NCBI GenBank assembly: GCA_027625915.1
Contig: JANTQA010000032.1
Coordinates: forward strand, 12,664,001 to 12,728,000
Reading direction: 5' to 3'
Origin: Anaeramoeba flamelloides
Lineage: Eukaryota > Metamonada > Anaeramoebidae
Length of the DNA stretch: 64,000 nucleotides
Positions 10,391 through 23,785 of the stretch are shown in pieces. Within the stretch, counting starts at the first letter, position 1. Each line of letters starts with the position of its first letter. The notes under the pieces are model-generated. The model saw only the letters and a list, made by a program, of their open reading frames with translations. It made no database searches and was not told the origin of the DNA. Both the position numbers and the translations under genes were made by a program.

Positions 10391-12948
10391 CTATTTTAGA
10401 ATTTTTTCTGTAGGTCCCTTTTCAGAGGAATTTGTTGAAAATACGATTGAAAACAAACATGAACTCAATTCTATAAGGACTTCTTGGTTTTATTCAGGTA
10501 TAAAAAAAGAATCTTTTAGTTTTTTGAAAAATCTTGTTAGTGTTGATCTATTTTATAGGGAATGTGCAAACCAAATTCAGAAACTACGATACATGCACCC
10601 GCTATCAATTTTATTAAAAACTCATTGCCTTTAATTTCGAGAATCGTAAACTAAACAGTTCATCTCATAAATTGTAAAACCTTTTCAAAATATTTTACCA
10701 CATCTTAAAATTCAAAATAAAATAAAAATCTTCTTACGATAATATCAAACTTTCTTCTAATTCTATTTTCGGAAAGTTTTTATTGTTTTTCAAAAGTTTG
10801 ATCCATTTTTCTCCTTTTTATAAAATATTCAAAACCCAACACATTTTAAAAATTATTTCAAAAAAAATATTATTTTCATTGAAGAAGAATGAAATCTGAT
10901 CTTCTACGAACCAAAAGTTCAAAAAAAATAATACATTTGAAAAATAAAACCACACAACTTTGGAATTAACTCATTATAAAAAATCTACTTAAATACAGAA
11001 AAATTACAATAATTATTTTAAACGGGAAAAATAAATATAATTTATTTAACTCAAAGAATGGCTCAAATCAATTTTTTTCTTTTTGCTGAACCAAAAAATC
11101 CGAGAAAAACAAGCTAATTATCATATTACCCCCCCCCAAATACTTTTTTAAAACCTGAAATTTTCAATTTATAACAGAAAGAAATAATTTATAATTTGAT
11201 TATTTTTCATCAATGATTAATAACCCAATCTTAATTTTTTCAGTGGGTTAGTAATAACCCAAAGGTTTACTGTATCAATTTTTTTTAATATTTTCTCATT
11301 TTTTTTTTTTTTTTTTAGATTCCCAATTCAAATTAATATTTTGAAAAAAAATGTAATAGATATAAATAAATAACTTATTATAACAATAATAACAATTCGT
11401 TCTTTATACTCTGAATATGTAAAAAAACAATATTACTTAGTCTTTAAAATTTCAAGAAATTTGCTAAATATTTATAAATAAAATAAATAGATCAAAATTT
11501 CAACATCTTCAAGGATTCAATATTTGATTTATTAGAATTATATTTTTAAAATACAATTAAAATTTTTAAGTTTATTTGTCCATAAAACAAGACTCTATGA
11601 AATTACTAAAAGTGAGACCTCTTCAAATTAAAATTTTTTTACAAATTACTCTTTTTTCTAATTTGGATCCTCAAATCACAACAAAAAGGATCTTTTGACT
11701 GAAAATTTTATTAATGAAAAAAATATCTCTTTTTAAAAATGACAACTCATTTTTCTAAAGTTGATAGATGAGACTGATTATCAAGTTAAATTAAATCCTT
11801 GTGTAAATAATTACCCTCTTGTTTGTGAGAAAAAAAAAAATAAATAAATAAATTAGAGTTACTCGTACCCAAACTTAATTATTAATATAATTTTTTAAAA
11901 GAAAGAAATATTATTTCTTGCGTATTTTTTAATAAAAATCAATTTAGATTTGAAATATTTTTTGAACTATCTTGTAAAGAATTTTTTTTTGAAATACTAA
12001 AGGTTGGTAAACGAATTATGATCATTTTATGAAAGAATTACCAAAATTGAAAAATATCGATCTGATCATCTATTTTGTAGACATATTTTTTTTCAAACTG
12101 TCTTGAAAAAAAATATATATTTTTTAATAAAATTGTTGAGTCTTTGTAACTTTAATATCAATTAAAATAAGCCTATTTTTTTTTAGCTCTAATAGAATAT
12201 AAAAAACAATTTTATCCACAATTGATGAAATATCCTTTTTTGCAACTTGAAAAAATAATTTGAGTTTTTATTTACCTTATAAAACTAACTGAAAATTATT
12301 GATTTTTAGAATAGGAAAAGAAAATTATAAATAATAGTTTTTCATAAAATTACTAATTATTTTTTTTTCAAATATCAAAGTGAAATATTAATTTCCTCTT
12401 ACATCCATCAGGATTTTCTTAATTTTTCCATAATTTAAAAGAATTAATCAAAAATTTTGATTTTAAGTAATACTTTTGAATAATAAAATATACCTATTTA
12501 TTTTTTATTTAATTTTTTTTTTTTAGTATCGAAAATAAATAAAAAACCAAAATTTTATTTAACATTTAAAAATATTTAGATTAATAACAAAGCTTTTTTT
12601 CATATTATATGAATGATAACATTCTTAATTTGTTTATAGTTTGATATAGATTCAATTAATTTTTTAATATTTTTTTTTAAGATTGACAATACCAAAGAAA
12701 ATGTCCAGCATTTCAAATAATTTCTAAATTAGAATGGTTTTTTGTAGTTTTACATAAATTAGAAAATTTATTTTTTAATTTATTTTTATCCTAAATACAA
12801 GAATATCTCTTTAGTTAATTTGCAAAATTACTTAATTCTAAAATGGAAGTCGATTCATACAGATTTTAGATTATTTTTTTCAAAAAATTTATAGAATTTA
12901 AAACAGTACAGTAAAACCAAAGATTGTTTTATTCTTTTAAATTTAAAA

Positions 12949-12950
<2 letters not shown>

Positions 12951-12988
<38 letters not shown>
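12951..12988. repeat. (TA)n microsatellite
   Basis: About 18 perfect TA units, directly after an A-rich run. It is the longest simple TA tract noted in the window. Confidence 0.95.
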
Positions 12989-12990
<2 letters not shown>

Positions 12991-13212
12991 CTAAATATCA
13001 AAAATATGTACAGTTTTTTCATCAGTAAAAAATTTGTTTAATTGTTTTTTTTTTTTTGAAAAATAATGTATCTTACAAAAGCATAGAGATATAATAACCA
13101 AATATTGATTAATAAATAAAATTATAGTCTAATCAAATTATTTTTTGAAAGACAAATGAAAAAAAAAAAAAATAATAATAAAAAAAATTTTCCCTCAATT
13201 TTGAAATCTGGC

Positions 13213-14717
13213 ATATATCCCTTAGTACCCCAGATTTGTCTAAATATCATCAAGTTTTTTAAATTAGATTTAAAATGATATTGATCTACTAATATATTAA
13301 TTTTCTTATTTTTCTTTAATCCAGATTTGAATTATAATAAAAAGTCAAAATAGTTCAAAGATAAAGTAATTAATTTATTGATTATTTTTTTTTGAAATTG
13401 AAAAAAAAAATAATAATTATTCATTTTTACATTTTTTTTAAAGATTTTTATTTTTATTTTATATTTTTAAATCAGAAATTTTATTACTTTTATAGTAATC
13501 CAAAACTCAATACATTAATTTATTAATAATAACCACCAAAAAAAATTGCTAATTTTATGATAAAAAAAAAAAAAAAAATAAATTACTTTGAAATTTATTT
13601 TTTTTTTGTTAGAAAAAATTTCAATAAATATCCAATGAAGAGAAAAATGAAATTTATTTCTTTAGGCCAAAATTAAATTTTTTATATGATTAATTTTCTA
13701 AAACTTTTATTTAAGCAATAGATAATAATTGAAAATCAAAAAAAAAAAATTGTAAATTAATTTCAATTTATTAAATTGGAATACAACAAATATAAATTAC
13801 TTTTTATATCGATAAAATATTTATACCTAAATTTAAAATAAAATAAAAATAACTCTTAAATATTATTCCGATATAATAAAATAATCTCCAAAATAAAATT
13901 TTTTTTATTGCATTTTTTTATTGATAAAAATTTGAATAATATATTGGCGATATTTGGATTTTTCCTCTATAAATTAATCCAGATCTTGTTAAATAAGTTT
14001 TGATATATGGTCTTTAATTCAACAATATTGTTTATTTTATTTCTAGATTTTAAAAAGTCAAAAATCAAAAAATTGTAAAAAATAAAAAAAAAATCAATTA
14101 TTAATCTGACTCGAACTATTGGCCAAATCATTTAAAATTGAAAAAAAATCTTCTTGAAACAATTGAAAAATTTTGCAAGGAAAAAAAATTTGATTTTTTT
14201 TTCGAATTTAATTTATATTTTTTTTTATTTTTAAATTTATTTAGAATCTAATATAGATATCGATATTGAAAGGAAATCAATAGATAAAACAAATTTTCTA
14301 TGTGATGTTATAATAACTTTTATAATGAATAAATTATTTAATCAAGCATTTTAGGCAATTTTGGGGTGCAAAGTCTCCCCCCAAAAAAATTTCCAGTAAA
14401 GTATGATGTGTTTTAAATGTTAAAACTAAGAGGTTTTTGATGTCTAGACAAACTTTTCAAAAAAAAAAAAAAAAATTTATTTTGACAAAATTTGGAAAAA
14501 TAATAAAATCACAATAACCAAAAAAAAATTCCCAATGTTGAAAATTTTTTTTCAAGTTATTTTTTTATTTTAAGTAACTATACAATTTTTAATTATAAAA
14601 TTTTCTTTCTAAGAAAATTGTTTATTAATTCTATATCTTATTATCCTTTGATAACATTTCAAATTCAAATTTTTGTTTGAAATGTTTTTAGGTTATTTGG
14701 GGTGCTAAGGGATATAT
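13213..14717. mobile_element. Putative 1.5-kb element with 22-bp inverted ends
   Basis: The left end ATATATCCCTTAGTACCCCA matches the reverse complement of the right end with one mismatch; the right reads TGGGGTGCTAAGGGATATAT. These ends also resemble the right terminus of the 571-bp elements (CCC-TA-ACCC followed by A), hinting at one superfamily. The interior is AT-rich without an ORF. No target duplication is certain, because the flanks are simple sequence. Confidence 0.5.
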
Positions 14718-15914
14718 ATTGTTTTATTTTGATTAGAAAATTATTTTTTCTATTAAAAAAGCAAGAATTTTAAAAAAATCAGAATTTTTTTGTTTTTACC
14801 GATTATTACAAAATCTGAAAAAAATTAGGATTTCTACAACACTCTACACCATTCTTTAACAACACATTTTATTGGTATTATTATTAATTCTCAGAATAAA
14901 TAATTATTTGTGATATCTCTACCCAGTGATCTTTATTGTTAACTTTAAAAAAAATATTTAGTTATATATCAAATAATTTAAATTTTTTCTATTTTGCAAT
15001 TAATAATTTGATCTTTTTTTTTTAAATTTTCATTATTAAAAGATGCGATCATACTCTAAGAGTTCTCAATTTGTTCTTATTTTATATCTTCTTTCATAAA
15101 TTTCTATTTTGGCATTTTTTTATTTTTTCCTATTTTTTTTATTCTTACAAGGAAAAACATTTTTTTAACAAAGTAGGAGATTTGAATGGAGTTTTTATTA
15201 CAATTAATGTATTGATAAAATGAAATCTAAATTATTTATTTAATTATTCAGAATGTAAAAAAATAAATTTTCGTAAATTTCTTGTAAATGTTAAATTCAT
15301 TTTTATATTGTTAACAAAATTTAAACTTATTTGGGGAAATAACCATTTCCTTTATTTTCAATAATTAGATTTAACCAAAATTTGTTTAACTAAACATTTC
15401 TTCTTCAAATACTTATTGTTTTTACACATATCACACCAAATACAACACTGATTATTCTTATTGATGGTTTATAAAAATATAATTGGGATTCAGTCTTCCA
15501 CTAGTCAATAATATTCTAGAATTCCTTATAATATATTTTTTTCTTTAAAAAATGACCAAAAAAAAAAAAAAACAATAAAAAGAAGATGAAATTAATAAAA
15601 TAGTCCACCATAGAGCTTATATTATTAAAAATAAAAAATAAAAGAAAAAATTCCTATTCCAAATTAGAAAATTAGAAGATAAAAAACTACACTGTAGTAC
15701 CTATATTGTTTCACAATTTTTGAAATAAACCCTATTCCAAAAATTTGGAGATACCCAAGATCAAAAATCGGCAAAAAAAACCCAATTTATTATATTTTTA
15801 AGAACAGAATATTAAAAAATATGTAAAATTTACCGAGGATAAATATTTTAATAAGTAATCAATTTAATCCAAAAACAATAAAAAAATATAAAAAGAAAAA
15901 AAAAAAAAATTGTG

Positions 15915-16035
15915 TTTCCAAAATAATGAAAAGAGCTGAACAAAAAATTCGATTGGTAAATTTGTTGAAAAATCACCAACAGGTGTTGATCGATCAAATG
16001 ATCAGATACCATCAACCAATAGTATGTGATATCTC
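15915..16035 (+). repeat. Degenerate repeat with a small ORF start (best copy)
   Basis: An ATG at about 15926 opens a frame reading MKRAEQKIRLVNLLKNHQ and continuing some 20 residues before a stop. Related but more decayed sequence occurs at 43825-43915 (same strand; MKQAEEKIVLVKFVQNS), and on the opposite strand at about 150-255 and 28005-28110. The conserved start suggests the 5' end of a coding mobile element or a dispersed gene fragment. The family is not recognised. Confidence 0.4.
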
Positions 16036-16822
16036 AATTTAACAACTCAACACTAACCTTCTATTAACCATCGAAAAAAATTTCCTGATCTGTCGAAAAA
16101 GATTAAGTAACTGGTAAAAAAGGAAATGAAAACAAAACAAAAAAGACAAAAAAAGAAAAAATAGTTTGGAAAATCAAAATTATTCCCAAATTGAATTTAA
16201 AGTGTGGAATTGTTATTCTTTCAACTGTTTAAACTGTACCCAAATTTTTGGAATTTAGTTTACATAAAACATTTTTTGATCTTGCAGTTATTCAAGACTC
16301 TAAATTCCCCATTATAATAAAAAAATATAAACAATCCAACTTGAAGACCAAGATATACACATGACGTGATTATTTTTGGTCTTTTTTTTTCTTGAAAACA
16401 TTACAAAACCTTTTATTTATTAAAAAAAAAAAAAAAAAAAAAAAACCATTTATTAAATTAACCAAATGTTTATTATTTATTTTCTATTTCCTCATTATTC
16501 TCAATTATATTTTCAAATTGATTTTAACGCTGATATTAATATCATATTGAAAAGTTAACAACTTCTACTTTTAAAAAAAATTTGGAATTATTTTTCAAAA
16601 AAATCAAATAAATATTTTTTGGAATTAGGTAATTTAAATCAAATGTTAAATATAAATAAATCTATTAAGAACAATACTAAAATAACAGAATAAACCTATA
16701 AATACATTTAACTCTAAAATACCTATAAAAAAGGCCCAAAATTCCTTATTTACGTAATTTATTTAATCGAAAAAAAGATAGGAAAGGAAAAAAAAAAATA
16801 ATAATAAAAAAGATAATTATTA

Positions 16823-17851
16823 TTAATTTTTTTGTATTCTTGATAAAATACTTTGAAATTCAGTAATTTCTTGACGATATTTATTTTCTAACCATTCCTT
16901 TTTATGCAAGACTTCTGAAAAAAAGTTCATATTTTCAATACTTAATCTTTTTTTAACTTGTATTCTAAATGTTTTAATTAATGTTTCATTTTTTACAAAT
17001 TGTAATTTATTAAATAAAGAGATTTGATAACATTTTATTATTTGGTTTCTGTGCAATTTTGTTTTTTCTTTTATTTTAGAAATCAACTCCTCCGATAATG
17101 GTTTTATTAGCGGTACTATATCCTCTTTTTCATAATTAATTTTTTCAACATTTGAAATTATATTTTCAGATTCGGATAAATTTTTGGATGTATTTTGTGG
17201 ATTTAATTTCTTTTCTATTACCATTCTGCTTTCATTTTCATTTTCATTTTCACTTTCGTTTTCCTGTTCTTCAATTGTTGATCTCTTCTTCTTCTCTCTG
17301 TTCTTCTTTTTATTTATTTTTTTGTTTCCAAGATTTAACTCGGATTGATTATTAAATACAATTTTATTTTTGAATTCTTGTCTTTGCTCATCATCATCAT
17401 CATCATCGTCGTCATCGTCGCCGTCTTCTTCTTCTTCATCATCATCTTCCCCATCATATTCTTCATCATCTTCTTCATTATCGTCTTCATTCATGGTTTT
17501 TATATTATTTTTTTTCCAAAAAAAAGTTTGTAATATTTGAAAAGTTTTTATATTTTCTGTTTTCATTTTTAAATTAGAAAAAAATCCACTTTTCCAACAA
17601 ATTAAAAGATCCAATTGTGATCTAATTGATGGAAAAGAGGGTGTAATAATTTCTGAAGTAATTTCTTTTACTTTAAAATCTGTTAATGGACCTAAATATA
17701 TTGCATTTAAGAAGTTAAATTCATTTTGCATAGTACGGTAAGGTGTCAATATTACAAAATTATTTAACCTGCATCGATATGAATCGGGGTAATTGAAATA
17801 ACTGTAAGATGTAGCCACGCCTGCTAAAATATAAATCATATCAGAATTATT

Positions 17852-17884
<33 letters not shown>

Positions 17885-19246
17885 CATCTCATCATCATCG
17901 CCCCCATTGTAATTATTATTAAAATTGCAATTATAGTCATAATAATTCCTCGAACAAAAATCCTTTTTATGAATTTTTTCAAATAAAAAATATATATTCC
18001 AATTTTGATCAGTAAAATCAAAAACATTTTTTTTCAAAACAAACCATTTTAAAATATGTTGGATCGAATGAAAATATTTTTTCAATACATGATCTTGAAA
18101 TGTACCAGAAAATACTTCAAATTCAAGATTTGTTAAAGGATTATTATCTTCAATTAAAGACAATTTGTAGGTTAATATTGAATTACCCGGTGGTCTCCAT
18201 TGTGAATTTATTTGGTTGTCTATTTTTAAATTAAATTCCTCTCGGGAAGTTAATAAATTGCGCCTTAAGAAATATTTTTCAATTTTTGAACGGATTTCTT
18301 TGGTGCTTAATGGTTTTAGTTTGTTAATATTCTGAATCGAATTTGTAACCGATTGAAGATATGAATAATTTTCGTTCTGTTTCTCTTCTTCGGAATTAAT
18401 TGTCTCACTCATACCATTAATTTCATCAGTTTGATTTGCAATCAATATTTTATTTTTTTTAGAATCTTCGTGGGTATTAGCATTCAAATTGTTGAGTGGT
18501 GAATTTACATTTGAAACCATGGTTGTTAGTTTTGTAAATTGTGTGTTTTGTTTTATCTTGGTTTTAGTTTTAGATTCTTTTTCTTTTTTTTTTTCTTTTT
18601 CTTTTTCAATTTTTTTTACTGTTTGATCCATTTCTATTTTCATATTATTTTCTTCTCCACCCTCATCGTCGTCACTTTCTTCAACGTCATCATTTTCTTG
18701 AAAATTTGTTAATTTGTTCTCCTTTTCTTCTTCTTCTTCTTCTTCATTGTTTTTTGTTTTTTCTTTTTCATTTTTCATTTGGCTTGAATTTGTTTTACCA
18801 GTGTTTAGATAACTATCTACATTTCCGTTGTCTATTCTACTTTTCGTTTCAATTGAAGTTTTTAACATTTTTTGTGTTGGGGATTGAGGTAAAAGAAGAT
18901 CATCCCTATTGCTGGCTAATTTCAAATCTAATGCATGTGGTAAAAGATTCTTTGAACTACCGAAAATGCCATCAAGGGTTACTTCCTGTTCAAGAAAAAC
19001 TTCCTTACAAGATGGCGTTAAATGTATTTTTATTGTCAGGGGATTACAACTAGTAACCCTTTCAGATTTACCAAAGAATTGCGAAGAATAATCAGGACGG
19101 AATTTATGATAATTGTTTCGATCTAAATAAAGATATATTAAAACAGCTTGTGTAGTGTTAATTAATTGGTTTGGTTTTCTAGATATTGGTGGACGATAAA
19201 ACCGCTGTTTAGGATTTATTCTTTTTTTTTTTGTTATTTGTTCCAT
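16823..19246 (-). CDS. HAT1-like histone acetyltransferase homologue with degenerate acetyl-CoA loop
   Basis: Single-exon gene, 807 aa, about twice the 420 aa of animal HAT1. The HAT1 segments are in order: an N-terminal domain (about 30-92, with HKFRPDYSSQFFG matching the PEY-HQLFG region); a linker and start of the catalytic domain (about 315-425, with LEFEVFSGTFQDHVLKKY, HILKWFV, WNIYFLFEK); the GNAT core (about 470-555, with AGVATSYSYFNYPDSYR, VILTPYR); and a C-terminal helical part (about 712-806, with RIQVKKRLS). Three low-complexity K/E/N/D insertions separate them (about 150-310, 430-468, 580-700). Family members acetylate new histone H4 with Rbap46/48 partners. Here the acetyl-CoA loop, normally Q/R-x-x-G-x-G/A after ILTPF, reads RTMQNE with no glycine. 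The acidic residues equivalent to human E187 (in FEK) and E276 (in ITSE) remain. The fold call is firm; catalysis is doubtful. The upstream module is shared with two other genes. Confidence 0.85.
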
Positions 19247-19299
19247 TGGCTTGAGGAAGAAAGATTTACAGATTCAAGAAAAAAAAAGAAAATAACAAA

Positions 19300-19915
19300 A
19301 AAATGTTAAATTCACCACAAGAATAGAATAAAAATTGTGGCCAATTTTTTTACTTTACAATACTTTTGTTAATTTGGAAATAGTTCCATATTTTGAAAGG
19401 AATAAAAGATTAAAATTCAAAAGCTTTCAATTTAAAAGTTTTTACAATTCAAACTTGTTTAAAACTTACAATTTAAACAACTTTCTGGGTTTTCGGTTTT
19501 CATAAAAAGAGTTTCAGATTATTGAAAGTTTACAAATAGTTTATCTTTGAGTGAACTTTTCAAAAATTTCAATTAAATTCAAAATGTAATAAGAATACAC
19601 TTCCATAAAACATTACTTCATCATCTTTAAAATATTCATACGGCAATTATTTTTTTCAGAAGTTAAGTGATTAGCTTCTACTAATGTGAAGTCAAAAATT
19701 AAAGTATTCTGTTATTGGTTGCAAATCAAAATGTTATCTTTTTTTAATTACTTTTTTTTTACCCTTTTTTAGCTTGCAAAAGTTTTTATGAAATTTTTGA
19801 AATACGTAAAAATATGAAACAATATCAGAAACTGAAATCTTGCCGACAATCAGGCTGACAGTTCCAAAATATATATATACATAAAGTCTTTAGTGGGTGT
19901 ACTATTCTTGTTGTG
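19300..19915 (-). promoter_or_regulatory. Shared upstream module, copy 3 (HAT1-like gene)
   Basis: It starts about 55 bp upstream of the HAT1-like ATG and aligns with 9690-10390 apart from the MITE there, and more weakly with 2935-3420. Landmarks are AATTGTGGCCAATTTTTTTA, AACAACTTTCTGGGTTTTC, AAAGAGTTTCAG and ACTGAAATCTTGC. The same orientation and distance to ATG in all three cases suggests a shared promoter region or duplicated 5' flank. Confidence 0.6.
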
Positions 19916-20639
19916 AATTGTTTTAACAAAATTCAAATTCTAATTCAGAGATCCCCAAAGCAATTTTACACATTCCTTTTATAGAAAAGTGCAAAATATT
20001 TCCTTTTAAAAAGATCTGCTTGAACGATCATTTTAGAAGAAGGAAGTGTCAAAACAAAATATAGTACTATTAAAGAAGATTTTTAATTATTCTTTTAACA
20101 AATTTAAATAACAAAATAACAATTTTGGTTTTATTTTAAGATCCCTAAAAGTTGAGATATTTAATTTTTTTGATAGAGTTTCGGAAAGATTTGTTTATTT
20201 TTTTTTGATTGAGATACTAATTAACTTTTTCTAAAATTAAAGTTTTCTAAAGGTAAGAAACACTTTTTTCATGTTTTTTATTTATAAAAAGTTAATGCTG
20301 TGTTAATTAAAAGGAGGGGGGTAAATTTAACGACTATTTAGTATTATAGTTTCTGATAAATTTGAATCATTAAAATCATAAAATTAGCCCTATAAACATG
20401 TACTGAAATAATAGTCTTGTTGGTTATTTCTTATTACACTACACCAACAAACCTCATTTAAAACTGAAACCAAAATAACAAAAAAATAAAATGAATAAAA
20501 ACAAAATTAAGAAAAAATAAAAAAAATAATTTATTTCTTGATCTTTTTTTTAATATTTGTACAATTACTTCTTCCTTACTCAGATTTATTTTTTATTCAA
20601 TATGAAAAAATATTATTTATAAAAATTTTTGAGTAAAAA

Positions 20640-21480
20640 AATTTATATAAAACCCAATGATTCGAATCATTTCTTTAACCAAATACATTGGTATTTTAAA
20701 TAAAAAAGGTGGAGCGGAATATATCCTAGTATAATATATTTTCATCCCAACTAAAAAATGAAAAACTTAAAAAATTAAAAAAATTTATCAAGAAAAAATA
20801 AAAAAAAAACATTTATTTCATGATCTTATCTGTAAAATTTGAAATAAATTATTTCTTCTTTATTTGGTTTTATATTTAATTCCTAAGGGAAAAACCTTGT
20901 TTGGAAAATTTTTGAGAAACAAATTACTTACTATTTCTAAAGAATTTCCAAAATGGTTTTTAATTGCAATTTTTGTTTTTGTCATCTAATTCTAATTTTG
21001 AGTTCAAGAAAAAGGATATTTTTTTTAAAATATTTCTTTTAGAAATAAAGATTTATTAGATATATTTATTTGAATGAAGATTATTTAAATTCTATTTAAA
21101 TTTAAAATTCAAAATAATTCTAAAAATCATATTTTAAGTTTTTTTCTCAAATTTTCTTTTTCTTTGAGTTGAACTGATGGTAGTTTTTTTTTTTTTTTTT
21201 TTTTAATTTTTATTTCCCTCATTGAATATTTCTTATTTAATCTTCTAAATAAATAGTTTTTTTTTTTTGCTTGGTTTGATAAAAATTTTTGAAATAAAAT
21301 TTGAGAAAAGTGTCATGATTAAAAAAGGATTCTGTTCAAATCAGATAACTGGAAATATGATGGAAAATTCAAGGCTATGTCTTGTTTTCTTTCATTCATC
21401 TTAAATAGATAAAGAAGAAACCAATCTATTAAAATATACTCTGATTGGGTGGTTTTGATTCATTTTTGATATAAAAAGGG
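20640..21480 (+). repeat. Dispersed repeat of about 800 bp, copy 1
   Basis: This matches 37280-38080 (in an Rh-gene intron) in the same orientation. Shared blocks are CATTTCTTTAAC-AAATACATTG, TATCCTAGTATAATATATTT, TTTATTTCATGATCTTATCTG and AAAATATACT near the end. Divergence is substantial, with many indels in poly(T). No ORF is common to both. The class of element is unknown. Confidence 0.6.
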
Positions 21481-21961
21481 TTATTTGGCATAATTGTCTT
21501 TCTTTTTGTTTCATAAAATAATTTATTATCAAAATACAACTTCTTTTTAAGGGTCGAGTCATTTACCGTGAAAAAGCACCATACTCAAGTGGTTACCTGA
21601 GACCAAAAAGGGGATTGTGAAATAGGCCTTCTTTTAGTTGACAAAATTCAAATAACAAAAAAAAAATTCCATTGGATCTCTTTGACAAAAAATTCAACGA
21701 AGAAAAAGAGTTCTCAATTTCAAAAAATCAAAATTTAAAAAAAAAAAATTCATCTTTTCTCATTTTCTTTTTCAAAAGAGGATAAATTTCTTTAATTTAA
21801 AACAAATTGCTTTCTTGTATTTCGCAATCAATTTTATTCGATTTGGTCTGATTTGTGGTTATTTTAAAACCCTATAAATTTGACCAAGTAAGGATTAGGT
21901 AATAGTCTTTCAATAAAAATAACTCATTTGAAAAATGAAAAAAAAGAAAAAAAAAGTCACC

Positions 21962-22117
21962 AAGATCTCAAAAATCGCCAAAGAGCGACACTTCAAAACT
22001 GACATACTTGTTTTCAGAATTGTAATTCATGATCATTCTAATTGGAAATTGAGTGTCACTCTTTGGCGCTTTTTTCTAAAAATGTCCTCATTTTTGGTTG
22101 TTGATTTTTGGAGATCG
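21962..22117. repeat. Foldback (imperfect inverted repeat)
   Basis: The left arm AGATCTCAAAAATCGCCAAA and a following GAGCGACACTTCAA match, as reverse complement, GAGTGTCACTCTTTGGCG and TTTTTGGAGATC on the right. The right arm has about 30 extra bases. It is probably a small non-autonomous element; no target duplication is clear. Confidence 0.5.
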
Positions 22118-22418
22118 ATCGTACATCATAGGTTGGTGGGTTTTTGATTGGTGTTAGGTCCTCAATAAAATTACTAAAAAGTTTTTTTCCATTTCAGAAT
22201 AAAAAATTTCACCATAATGACTCTACCCTTAAGTCTATTTTTTTTTTTTTTTCTTTGGTTTACCTTGATTAAATTCAAATATTAATTACAAACTTTCACA
22301 ATTCAAAATCAAAACACAATATAATAAAACCAAAAATTAAAAACAATCAAATATTTAAATAATTAAAAATTAAAAGTAAGAACTCTGTTGTACTTTTTTT
22401 CTTTTCGGATATATCATT

Positions 22419-22608
22419 GGTTCTACTTTTAAGATAAAAATTTTGTAAGAAAATTAATGAACCAAAAAAATCTCAAATTAAAGCACAAAATTCATATTCT
22501 ATTTAAAATTATTAGTTTTTAAAAAAAATACAAAAAATTCTACTTTTATTTGAGGTTTTTTTTTTCCTTAAAATTTCGTTTCAAGTTTGTGTCTTTAAAG
22601 TGGAACAG
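22419..22608. mobile_element. Degenerate relative of MITE 44048-44243
   Basis: The middle AAATCTCAAATTAAAGCACA and the right arm TTTCGTTTCAAGTTTGTGTC closely follow the element at 44048-44243, while the left arm is eroded. It is an older copy of the same family. Confidence 0.5.
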
Positions 22609-23785
22609 ACCTTATTTTTTAAAAATGGGTAAAATATTTGATTTCAATAACTTAAATTTAACTCTGTAAAACTGTGAACTTTCTATGAAATTTGAGAAAT
22701 AAAAAGTAAATTATTGAAAAGTTTCTTTTTCTTATAATCAAATTAAAAAAATCGTTGATATCTTTATTTGAGTTTTCTGTTTATTTAGAGGAGTAATAAA
22801 TTTATGAATAAAATATAAAAACCCAAGAAACGTTCAGTTTATTATTATTATTATTATTATTTGATAAGTAAAGTAATTTATTTTGGAAAATCAAAACAAG
22901 AAAAATAAAAAATTACTCTTAGGTTTTCCTGAATTTAAAAGAGTTAAGTAAAATCTTAGATTTTATTCAATTATTCTGAATTCATGTAAAACTATACACT
23001 TTGAGGAACTTTAACCACCGTCAAATCACTTTACAACACCAAAAAAAATATTTCACAATAAATAAAAAATCAAAATTATTTATTTGCCAAAGAGTTTTGA
23101 GTTATTCATGAACTTCAATAATTTAAAAATTCACAACATTAACTAACTTCACATAGAGATATTTTTATTTAATCTATAAAAATTCAAATAAATTTTGTTC
23201 TTTATGTTTCGTGGATATATTGAAAAAAAATATAGAAAATAATAATCATTTTTCTTTAATATCCATCCTCGGAAAATGCAAGATTAATAATTTAAAACAA
23301 ATTTGTGGAAAAAATATTAATGAATTAAATTTTAATTAAAATATTAAAATTTTGCTTTTATTGACTAAAAAATCTAAAATCTATTATTTTTTTGGTTAAA
23401 TTTCTGAAAGGGAAATTAAGTCTAAGAGCAACTAGTGTGTAATTTACACCCAACAATAATAAAAAAAAAATGATTTATTTGTTTTATATTCTTTTTATTA
23501 TCAAAGAATAATTGGAAAAATAACACTAAAAAACGGAAAGGGAATCCTTTTAAAATATTAAAGCTAGTGCTATTCGAACAATTAAAATAATTTTCAAAAT
23601 TGTTATTATTTCAGAGATAATATACGTAATAGAAAAATATTTGTATTTATGTGGTGTCTTAATTAGTTTATTCCTATTTCCTGTTATCTAATTGAAAAGA
23701 ATCAAATCCATTGGCTCCTTTCAGGATTAATCAATTTAAGAAACAAACATTTTGATTATTTTTAAAAATTAAAATAAAAATCCAA

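Larger units (their letters stand above)
10391..16822. other. Long gene-free, extremely AT-rich region
   Basis: No exon can be supported over 6.4 kb. The only structures are a (TA)n run at 12951-12988, an element of about 1.5 kb bounded by 22-bp inverted repeats (13213-14717), and a small degenerate repeat at 15915-16035. The rest is homopolymer-rich DNA with no visible coding frame. Confidence 0.6.

Noticed and set aside
17152-19091. Plus-strand open frames opposite the HAT1-like gene
   Set aside because: They are antisense shadows of acidic/asparagine-rich codon repeats; the minus-strand frame has the family match.
20660-20668. TTCGAATC-like tRNA B-box candidate
   Set aside because: No A box, acceptor stem or cloverleaf can be formed around it.
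21935-22147. 70-codon frame starting MKKKKKKV
   Set aside because: It overlaps a foldback element, begins in a poly(A) run and has no family features.
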